Source: Flammeovirgaceae bacterium UBA2338 (GTDB taxonomy: Bacteria > Bacteroidota > Bacteroidia > Cytophagales > Cyclobacteriaceae). From it: DNA of 64,000 nucleotides. The first letter of the stretch is position 1. Each line of letters opens with the position of its first letter. The notes beneath the pieces are model-generated. The model made no database searches, was not told where the DNA came from, and worked only from the letters and a program-made list of their open reading frames with translations. The stretch lies in NCBI GenBank assembly GCA_002344795.1, contig DDUM01000064.1, positions 17,359 to 81,358 of the forward strand. Direction: 5' to 3'. Shown one piece after another: positions 8,319-15,194 of this stretch. The translations under genes and the position numbers were made by a program.

Positions 8319-8822
8319 TTAAACGTGTTGCTCGTAGTTTTTAATAATCTCTTTAAGCCAGAAGGTATATTCTTCGGGGTTTTCTTTGATCTTGCTTTTC
8401 AACAAAGTTGGATCTACGTAAACCCAATCTTCTACTTCTTCTAAATTGATTACTGGCTTTCCATCAAATTCACAAACGTATACATGATCCAATTCATGCT
8501 CGATCAGATCGACAAGTTCAGCTTTGTATTGAAATTTGTATAAATATTGAGGTTGGGCGTCAATACCCAATTCTTCCTTCATTCTTCTTTTAGTTGCTTC
8601 TGTCAGTGTTTCCCCTGGCCTGGGATGGCTACAGCAAGCATTGGACCATAAACCCCCGCTATGGTATTTGGACTGTGCTCTTTTTTGTAAAAGCATCTCT
8701 CCTTTTTTATTAAAAACCAATACGGAGAAGGCCCGGTGAAGTACTCCTTTGAGATGGGCTTCCATTTTTTCCATCGTGCCTATTTGCTTGTCCTCCTCGT
8801 TCACCAAGATCACATGATCCAT
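8319..8822 (-). CDS. idi: Isopentenyl-diphosphate delta-isomerase, type I (Nudix fold)
   Basis: 167 aa. It interconverts IPP and DMAPP for prenyl-diphosphate synthesis. Seen: HRAFSVLVFNKKGEMLLQKRA, the catalytic Cys in WSNACCSHPRPGE (Cys64 by the C-x-H-P pattern), a Nudix-like RRMKEELGI and the acidic/His motif EHELDHVY (Glu110). Length is normal for type I enzymes. Last gene of the sigma-crtI-crtB-idi unit, 6 bases after crtB, so its role here is to feed carotenoid precursor supply. A geranylgeranyl diphosphate synthase (CrtE) is not in the window and must be elsewhere. Confidence 0.95.
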   Translation of the reverse strand: MDHVILVNEEDKQIGTMEKMEAHLKGVLHRAFSVLVFNKKGEMLLQKRAQSKYHSGGLWSNACCSHPRPGETLTEATKRRMKEELGIDAQPQYLYKFQYKAELVDLIEHELDHVYVCEFDGKPVINLEEVEDWVYVDPTLLKSKIKENPEEYTFWLKEIIKNYEQHV

Positions 8823-8828
8823 AAATAA

Positions 8829-9671
8829 TTAAATAAGGTTAAGTTGATGTTTAATATAAGAGAAAAACAATATAGAAAACTTGTGCCTGTTCCTGATCCT
8901 GATTCTTTTCTTCATTACGTATTCGGAGGAAGTATTTTTTATTTTTTTGAATAGTGACAAATAATATAGATAAGCTACGTATACACCTAATTTGGATTTT
9001 TTTGGAAGCTGTTGGATGCCCTTAAACCCTTCTCGAAAGTCTTCAGCAATGCTTTCTTCGATCTTGCTTTTACTAATATCATCAAATACATCCAAATTAA
9101 CTCCGGGAAAATAGGATCTACCCATTCCCTCATAGTCGGCTTTAAGATCACGGAGGAAATTTATTTTTTGAAATGCAGAACCGAGTCGCATCGCCATTGG
9201 CTTAAGTTGGTCATACGAGGCTGAATCTCCATTGCAGAATACTTTTAAGCACATAAGACCTACTACTTCAGCAGAGCCCAGTATGTATTCTTCATATGAT
9301 TTCTGATTGTGGGTTTTTTCATTGAGGTCCATCTCCATACTGTTAAGAAACTGTTCAATTAGTATGTGATCAATATTGAATTGATGTACAGTGAGTTGGA
9401 AACTCTGCAAGATTGGGTTGAGACTTATTTTCTCATCAATGGCTTTATAAGTCTCCTTTTTAAAACTTTCCAGAAGGGATTTTTTATCATAATGATGAAA
9501 GGTATCTACAATTTCATCTGCAAACCTCACAAAACCATATATAGAGTAGATCGGGTCTCTTAATTCTTTGTGAAGGCATAGTATGCCTAAAGAAAATGAT
9601 GTGCTATAGGCCTTTGTAGTAAGCCTGGAACACTTGATGGCATTTTTATCGTATAGTTCTTTAGGTGTCAT
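8829..9671 (-). CDS. crtB: Phytoene synthase (CrtB, squalene/phytoene synthase family)
   Basis: 280 aa. Condenses two geranylgeranyl diphosphates to phytoene, the first committed carotenoid step. Seen: the substrate-binding tyrosine/serine region AYSTSFSLGI, first Asp-rich motif GFVRFADEIVDT (Asp52, Asp56), and second Asp-rich motif INFLRDLKADYEGMGRSYFP. These are the two DxxxD motifs that bind diphosphate through Mg2+. Separated from crtI by 23 bases and from idi by 6 on the same strand. Squalene synthase is the alternative within the family; the crtI neighbour makes phytoene synthase far more likely. Confidence 0.95.
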   Translation of the reverse strand: MTPKELYDKNAIKCSRLTTKAYSTSFSLGILCLHKELRDPIYSIYGFVRFADEIVDTFHHYDKKSLLESFKKETYKAIDEKISLNPILQSFQLTVHQFNIDHILIEQFLNSMEMDLNEKTHNQKSYEEYILGSAEVVGLMCLKVFCNGDSASYDQLKPMAMRLGSAFQKINFLRDLKADYEGMGRSYFPGVNLDVFDDISKSKIEESIAEDFREGFKGIQQLPKKSKLGVYVAYLYYLSLFKKIKNTSSEYVMKKRIRIRNRHKFSILFFSYIKHQLNLI

Positions 9672-9694
9672 CTACAATTAAAGGGTTGAAACTA

Positions 9695-11176
9695 CTAATT
9701 GGTTTTTCTTTTCTCTCTTTTTATTAGTTCTTGCGCAACAACCTGTCCCGATATCAGCGAGGGGGGTACCCCTGGCCCAGGAACGGTAAGTTGACCTGTG
9801 TAGAACAGATTAGAAACCTTTTTGTTTACTATAGATGGCTTTAAATTGGCTGTCTGTGTTATGGTGTTAGCCAGACCGTATGCGTTTCCTTTGTACGAAT
9901 TATAGTTTTCTATAAAGTCACGGTGAGCGTAGCTCCTTTTGTATACAATATTGGTCGCAATTGATTGCCCTGTTAATTTTTCAATTCTATTAATTACTAT
10001 TTCAAAATATTTCTCGCGTGTTGTTTCCTCATCTTCCAGACCCGAGGCCACCGGTATTAATATGAACAGGTTTTCATACCCTTCCGGGGCTACTGAACTA
10101 TCTGTTTTTGATGGGCAGCACACGTAAAAGAGTGGGTTGGTGGGCCATGACGGATTTTGATAGATCTCTTTGGTGTGTAGGGCAAAGTCTTCATCAAAAA
10201 AGAGATTGTGATGAAGAAGGTGGTCTAATCTTTTATTAACTCCTAAATAAAAAATTAAACTTGAAGGTGCAAGTTTTCGACTTTCCCAATAACCTTCATT
10301 GTATTTCCTGAATTTTTCCGGTAATAACTCTTGTTCCACATGATGATAATCCGCTCCTGCAATCACATGGTCTACAGGTTTATCATGTCCATCAATGGTT
10401 ATTGAATTAACTTTTGTGCTACTCATGTTTAATGATTGCACATTGCTATTGAATTCGAACTTTACTCCTTTTTCTTCAGCTAATGTTACCATTGCCTCAA
10501 CGATCTTGTTCATACCACCTTTTGGGTACCACGTACCCAATACCATATCGGCATAATTCATCAGGCTATAGAGAGCAGGAGTATCAGATGGGGCTGCCCC
10601 CAGGAATAGTACAGGAAATTCCAGTAATTGTATCAGTCTGGGAGACTTGAAGTATTTTCTTATATAGGTACTTATGGATTGCAAAACATGAAGTTTAAAT
10701 ACGCCTTTCATAAGCATGGGATCCATCAGCTCCATAATGGAAAGGCCAGGCTTATAAACCAGATCCTCTATCCCTACTTTATATTTGTAGGCGGCTTCGT
10801 CAAGGAATTTTTTGAGTTGCAGGCTGCTTCCTTTTTCTTCCATTTCGAAGAATTGATACAAGTCCTCTAACTTAGATGGGAGATCCCATACATCATTTTC
10901 GTTGAAAAAAATACGATAGGAGGGACTGAGCCTTTCTAAATGATAATAATCTGAAACAGATTTGTCAAAACGATTAAAATACCTTTCAAACACATCAGGC
11001 ATCCAATACCAACTTGGGCCCATATCAAAAACAAAGCCATCAGATTCAAATTTTCGGGCACGACCTCCAGCACTGTCATTTTTTTCGTAAACAGTGACAT
11101 CAAATCCTTCCGCTGCCAACGTAGTGGCAGCGGAAATACCGGCAAAACCAGAACCAATTACAGCTATTTTTTTCAT
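9695..11176 (-). CDS. crtI: Phytoene desaturase (CrtI-type FAD enzyme)
   Basis: 493 aa. Converts phytoene to lycopene through successive desaturations. The N-terminus has the dinucleotide-binding fold IGSGFAGISAATTLAAEGFDVTVYEKN followed by GGRARKFESDGFVFDMGPSWYWMPDVFERYF, a CrtI signature. Near the C-terminus NLFYTGQLTVPGPGVPPSLISGQ is the second family signature that contacts FAD. Length is typical. It lies 24 bases downstream of the ECF sigma factor gene, same strand, pointing to joint transcription and to light-controlled expression through the CarH-like regulator upstream. Confidence 0.96.
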   Translation of the reverse strand: MKKIAVIGSGFAGISAATTLAAEGFDVTVYEKNDSAGGRARKFESDGFVFDMGPSWYWMPDVFERYFNRFDKSVSDYYHLERLSPSYRIFFNENDVWDLPSKLEDLYQFFEMEEKGSSLQLKKFLDEAAYKYKVGIEDLVYKPGLSIMELMDPMLMKGVFKLHVLQSISTYIRKYFKSPRLIQLLEFPVLFLGAAPSDTPALYSLMNYADMVLGTWYPKGGMNKIVEAMVTLAEEKGVKFEFNSNVQSLNMSSTKVNSITIDGHDKPVDHVIAGADYHHVEQELLPEKFRKYNEGYWESRKLAPSSLIFYLGVNKRLDHLLHHNLFFDEDFALHTKEIYQNPSWPTNPLFYVCCPSKTDSSVAPEGYENLFILIPVASGLEDEETTREKYFEIVINRIEKLTGQSIATNIVYKRSYAHRDFIENYNSYKGNAYGLANTITQTANLKPSIVNKKVSNLFYTGQLTVPGPGVPPSLISGQVVAQELIKREKRKTN

Positions 11177-11200
11177 TCGCTTCTAAATTGTGATAAGGAA

Positions 11201-11704
11201 TTACTTATACGCTACCAATTTTTTCTGAATTTCTTTTCTTGCGTGGAATATCCTGTTTTTAACGGTGCCTATAGGGATATTCAAATGTTCCGCAATCTCA
11301 TGATACTTATACCCTGTGGTGTACATTTTAAAAGGAATTTGAAGCTCTTCCTTTACTTCGTTTACATTAGCCCACATTTCTTTAAATTCCATTGATTTTT
11401 CAGGGCGATTAAAAGTATGGGTGTCTGCTACATTAAGATAGTACAGCTCCTTTGTATTGTCTGTCGATGTCTTGGCTATTTTGGCTTTTCGGTAGTTGTT
11501 GATAAACGTATTTCTCATAATGGTAAACAGCCAGCCCTTAAGGTTTGTATTGTCTCTGAATTTGTCTCTGTAGGTCAATGCCTTGAGCATCGTGTCTTGC
11601 ACCAAATCCTGAGATTCTTCAGCATTACGAGTAAATCTGTAGGTGAACCCCTTCAGGGTTTCATTTAAGGCAGTGATTTGTGAGGTAAATTCGGTCGCTG
11701 TCAT
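11201..11704 (-). CDS. ECF-family RNA polymerase sigma factor heading the carotenoid operon
   Basis: 167 aa with sigma-70 region 2 (FTYRFTRNAEESQDLVQDTMLKAL, then FRDNTNLKGWLFTIMRNTFINNYRK) and region 4 (IPFKMYTTGYKYHEIAEHLNIPIGTVKNRIFHARKEI). It directs polymerase to a small regulon, presumably including its own operon. No anti-sigma factor gene is adjacent; the downstream neighbours are crtI, crtB and idi. In Myxococcus the light-induced carotenoid system also uses an ECF sigma (CarQ) and a MerR/B12 regulator (CarA/CarH), so the pairing here is a convergent or related arrangement. The 100-bp region ahead of it carries repeated TGTTTA words. Confidence 0.93.
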   Translation of the reverse strand: MTATEFTSQITALNETLKGFTYRFTRNAEESQDLVQDTMLKALTYRDKFRDNTNLKGWLFTIMRNTFINNYRKAKIAKTSTDNTKELYYLNVADTHTFNRPEKSMEFKEMWANVNEVKEELQIPFKMYTTGYKYHEIAEHLNIPIGTVKNRIFHARKEIQKKLVAYK

Positions 11705-11802
11705 AATGTTTAATGTTTATGCAGTAAAACTAAACAAAAAATCCCATTATGCAATATCAATCTACATTATGTTTATTTAAAATGATAAAAAATTAAACAA
11801 AA
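11705..11802. promoter_or_regulatory. Repeat-rich control region upstream of the ECF sigma gene
   Basis: The 100-bp gap between the carH stop and the sigma start holds two tandem AATGTTT units directly before the start codon (11705-11711 and 11712-11718), a third TGTTTA at 11770-11775, and a 13/14 match AAAACTAAACAAAA (11726-11739) versus AAAATTAAACAAAA (11789-11802), 63 bases apart, about six helical turns. No clear TTTG/TAnnTTTG pair is seen, which would fit a promoter needing an alternative sigma or activator. Candidate CarH or ECF sites; unproven. Confidence 0.4.
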
Positions 11803-11804
11803 TA

Positions 11805-12680
11805 TTAAGAATCGACCAAAATAGCCTTTAAAGCGGTGGCGCTTTCGATGACCTTCACATTGGTGAAGCGAGGAATACATTGGGGATCAGGGTTGCCTCC
11901 GATAAGTATTTGGGCAACTGGAAAATCTTGACCAACGTTTTGGAGGTATTCTGTGATCTTTTGAGGCCTCTGAGTGGTAATAATTGAGGTAATAATTATG
12001 TCTGGCTGGTGAGTCGTACAAACCTGTTTGAGGTCGACATAAGGCAAATGCTGACCTAAATAAAAGGTCTTATAACCAAGGCTTTTTGCTATATAATGGT
12101 AAAATAGCAAACCAATCTCGTGCAACTCATTTTCAGGCAGAAAAAGAACAACCTTGAGCGCATCTTGCTTCGGAAAGGGGAGCGAATCGATAGCAACTAT
12201 TATTTTTTGCCTGACTAAATTAGAAATGAAGTGCTCCTGCGCAGGACTGATGTTTCCTGTTTGCCACAAAATTCCAATTTTTTCCAAAAAGGGATAGATG
12301 GTTTCTGTGATGGTTCTTTCAAAACCAAACTTCATAATAAGATGGGAGTGTAGTTTCTCAAATTGCCCTTCCTCCATATCAATCATACACACCACGAGTT
12401 GATCTATAAAAATACTGGCTTCACTTTTACTCTCGGTAAGTTGTACTATTTCTGATTTGAGTTCAGGATCAGACATCTGGGCTATCTTTGATATCTTCAT
12501 CCCGCTATTATTCAGTAAAGAAACATTAATGATTTTCTTTAGATCATCGTCAGAATAGTATCGAATATTAGTAGCTGTTCTTTTCGGGATGATGATATTA
12601 TGCCTTTTCTCCCATATCCTAATGGTATGGGCTTTAATGCCGGACAATGTTTCGAGTTCTTTAATGGAATAGCTTCCCAT
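11805..12680 (-). CDS. carH: CarH/LitR-like MerR-family regulator with adenosylcobalamin-binding light-sensor domain
   Basis: 291 aa, three parts. Residues 1-70: MerR winged helix (YSIKELETLSGIKAHTIRIWEKRH, RYYSDDDLKKI). Residues about 88-165: helical cap with W-x9-E-H (Trp139, Glu149, His150), the exact spacing of the light-sensing motif of CarH. Residues about 173-291: B12-binding Rossmann fold with E-x-H-x-x-G (Glu185, His187, Gly190), then TSIIT and LIGGNP in the places of the SxL and GG loops. In characterised CarH proteins the dark tetramer with adenosylcobalamin represses carotenoid genes and light breaks it apart. All key ligands are present, so B12-dependent photoreception is predicted. 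The gene lies upstream of sigma-crtI-crtB-idi and is divergent from the helicase gene. Confidence 0.93.
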   Translation of the reverse strand: MGSYSIKELETLSGIKAHTIRIWEKRHNIIIPKRTATNIRYYSDDDLKKIINVSLLNNSGMKISKIAQMSDPELKSEIVQLTESKSEASIFIDQLVVCMIDMEEGQFEKLHSHLIMKFGFERTITETIYPFLEKIGILWQTGNISPAQEHFISNLVRQKIIVAIDSLPFPKQDALKVVLFLPENELHEIGLLFYHYIAKSLGYKTFYLGQHLPYVDLKQVCTTHQPDIIITSIITTQRPQKITEYLQNVGQDFPVAQILIGGNPDPQCIPRFTNVKVIESATALKAILVDS

Positions 12681-12710
12681 GTCAATTTATTTCAAACTAC
12701 TAACACTGGT

Positions 12711-12736
12711 TTGGTTAAATTGTTCAATTAATCCAA
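12711..12736. promoter_or_regulatory. Imperfect 26-bp palindrome in the carH/helicase divergent promoter
   Basis: TTGG...CCAA ends with an ATTG/CAAT core centred in the 78-bp gap: TTGGTTAAATTGTTCAATTAATCCAA by halves is mostly self-complementary. It includes TTGAACA on the carH strand, a TnnACA-type word. The position suits an autoregulatory operator for carH and may also affect the helicase promoter. Inference from symmetry only. Confidence 0.45.
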
Positions 12737-12758
12737 TATTAAGAATACAGTCAGCAGC

Positions 12759-15194
12759 ATGCAAGACAGGCTTGTAAAGGGTAAAGAGTGGTTTGCCAGT
12801 AAAGGGTGGGAGCCATTCCAGTTTCAACTGGAGACCTGGGAAAACTACCTCAATGGGCAGAACGGTATTGTTAATGCACCTACTGGAAGTGGTAAAACTT
12901 ATTCTTTGGTCATTCCCATTATTCTGGAAGCGCTAGCCGATAAGAATAATTCAAAAAAAGGATTACAAGCCATCTGGCTCACGCCTATTCGCGCACTTGC
13001 AAAAGAAATAAAGTATTCTGCTGAATTGGCCATTGTAGAAATGGGATTGGATTGGAAAGTGGGCATCCGGTCTGGAGACACCACATTGACTGAACGCAAA
13101 AAACAAAAAGAGGATCCTCCACAATTTTTGATAACCACTCCGGAGAGTTTGCACTTACTCATTGCGCAGAAGGGGTACAATAATTATTTCAAAAAACTAC
13201 GTGTAGTAGTGACCGATGAGTGGCATGAGTTAATGGGGTCAAAGCGGGGAGTTCAGGTAGAATTGGCTTTGTCAAGACTAAAAGATATTGCCACTGAGCT
13301 GAAGGTATGGGGTATATCAGCCACTATTGGCAATATGAACGAGTCCATGCAGGTATTGCTGGGAAATTATTTTGCTAAAAAGAACCATAAAATAATCAAA
13401 GCTGATATAGAGAAGAAAATTGAGATCCACTCTATTATGCCTGATGACCATGAAAAATTACCATGGACTGGTCATATCGGCATTCACTTGCTAGACAAGG
13501 TGGTGGAGATCATCAAGGAGAGTAATGCGACATTAATTTTCACCAACACCCGCTCTTTTGCTGAGATATGGTATCAAAAACTATTGGATAAGGCTCCAGA
13601 ACTTTCAGGGCTGATAGCGATGCATCATGGCTCAATCAGTCTTGACTTGAGGAACTGGGTAGAAGAGCAATTGCATGCCGGGAAAATCAAGGCGGTTGTA
13701 TGCACTTCCAGTTTGGATTTGGGAGTAGACTTTCGTCCTGTTGAAACGGTAATACAAGTAGGTAGCCCCAAAGGAGTGGCGAGGTTTTTACAACGTGCCG
13801 GGCGTAGCGGTCATCAACCTGGTGCAACCAGCAAAATTTACTATCTGCCCACCCATGCACTTGAACTTATTGAGGCTGCGGCATTGCGTGAAGCGTTAAA
13901 GCGAAAGATTGTTGAGGAGAGAATTCCATATGTTCGCTCTTTTGACGTTTTGATACAATATTTAATCACGCTTGCAGTGAGCGAAGGCTTCGAGTCTGAC
14001 AAGATATTTAAAGAAGTACAAGGAACATTCAGCTACGCTTCTCTTGAGAAAGAGGATTGGAATTGGTTGCTACGATTTATCACTTCTGGTGGTGAGGCAT
14101 TGACAGCATATGATGAGTTTAGAAAAGTAAACCTGGAAAATGGAATTTTTAAGGTGGACAACCGAAGGATTGCACACAGGCATCGGCTTTCGATAGGGAC
14201 TATCGTTGGAGATACGTCCTTGCTTGTAAAATATGTCTCAGGCAAGACACTGGGTTCCATTGAAGAGTACTTTATCTCCAGCCTTAATCCCGGAGATGTA
14301 TTTTGGTTTGCCGGAAGAAATCTTGAATTGGTGCGTGTGAAAGATATGACCGCACAAGTGAGAAAAAGCAACAAGAAATCCGGTAAAGTGCCTTCGTGGC
14401 AAGGTGGCCGTATGCCATTGTCATCAGAAATGGGTGACCTTATCCGTTATACAATTCATGAATTTAAAAAAGGAAAGGAGCTAGATCCAGAAATGCTGTT
14501 TCTTAAACCCATGATGGAATTGCAGCAAACACTTTCTTTGATCCCCGGGAAAAATCAATTTTTAATTGAATGCCTTACTTCTAAAGAAGGCCACCATGTG
14601 ATGATGTATCCATTTGAGGGAAGGTTTGTTCATGAAGGTATGGCGGCATTGATGGCTTATCGAATTTCAAGAATCACTCCCATCACTTTCTCTATTGCCA
14701 TGAATGATTATGGGTTTGAATTATTGTCAGATCAGGAGATACCGATTGAAGAAGCAGTTGAAACCAATATTCTGGGAATAGATAATTTGCAGGAAGACAT
14801 TCAGGCGAGTATCAATTCTGTAGAGATGGCGAGAAGGAAATTTAGGGACATTGCCGCTATTGCAGGACTTGTATTCAAGGGCTTTCCGGGGCAGCGGGTA
14901 AAGGACAGGCATCTACAATCTTCCTCCCAATTATTTTTTGAGGTGTTTCATGATCATGAGGCGCATAACTTATTATTGTTACAAGCCTTTGAGGAAGTAA
15001 TGGATTTTCAATTGGAAGAAACGAGGCTAAAAAGATCATTGGATAGGATTGCTCATCAAAAAATAATCATCAAATACCCTGAGCGGCCTACACCCTTTGC
15101 TTTCCCAATCATGGTAGATCGACTGCGGGAGAAATTGACTTCCGAGAAATTAGAGGACAGAGTGAAGCGAATGATGGTTCAGTATCACTCTTAA
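12759..15194 (+). CDS. Ligase-associated DNA damage response DEXH-box helicase (Lhr-like)
   Basis: 811 aa superfamily 2 helicase. Seen: Walker A APTGSGKTYSL (about residue 40), Ia LTPIRALAKE, TTPESLHLL, DExH box as TDEWHELMGS, motif III GISATIGN, IV ATLIFTNTRSFAE, V CTSSLDLGVDF and VI LQRAGRSGHQPG. The long C-terminal region (about residues 400-811) is the Lhr-type winged-helix/beta-barrel extension. This family usually stands with an ATP-dependent ligase, a beta-CASP exonuclease and the PdeM nuclease. Here PdeM is present at 17583 but the ligase and exonuclease are not in view. The last 4 bases overlap the end of the convergent phosphate transporter. Confidence 0.93.
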   Translation: MQDRLVKGKEWFASKGWEPFQFQLETWENYLNGQNGIVNAPTGSGKTYSLVIPIILEALADKNNSKKGLQAIWLTPIRALAKEIKYSAELAIVEMGLDWKVGIRSGDTTLTERKKQKEDPPQFLITTPESLHLLIAQKGYNNYFKKLRVVVTDEWHELMGSKRGVQVELALSRLKDIATELKVWGISATIGNMNESMQVLLGNYFAKKNHKIIKADIEKKIEIHSIMPDDHEKLPWTGHIGIHLLDKVVEIIKESNATLIFTNTRSFAEIWYQKLLDKAPELSGLIAMHHGSISLDLRNWVEEQLHAGKIKAVVCTSSLDLGVDFRPVETVIQVGSPKGVARFLQRAGRSGHQPGATSKIYYLPTHALELIEAAALREALKRKIVEERIPYVRSFDVLIQYLITLAVSEGFESDKIFKEVQGTFSYASLEKEDWNWLLRFITSGGEALTAYDEFRKVNLENGIFKVDNRRIAHRHRLSIGTIVGDTSLLVKYVSGKTLGSIEEYFISSLNPGDVFWFAGRNLELVRVKDMTAQVRKSNKKSGKVPSWQGGRMPLSSEMGDLIRYTIHEFKKGKELDPEMLFLKPMMELQQTLSLIPGKNQFLIECLTSKEGHHVMMYPFEGRFVHEGMAALMAYRISRITPITFSIAMNDYGFELLSDQEIPIEEAVETNILGIDNLQEDIQASINSVEMARRKFRDIAAIAGLVFKGFPGQRVKDRHLQSSSQLFFEVFHDHEAHNLLLLQAFEEVMDFQLEETRLKRSLDRIAHQKIIIKYPERPTPFAFPIMVDRLREKLTSEKLEDRVKRMMVQYHS

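Noticed and set aside
12681..12758. Possible cobalamin riboswitch ahead of carH
   Set aside because: The gap is only 78 bases and lacks a B12-box; B12 control is better explained by the protein's own B12 domain.
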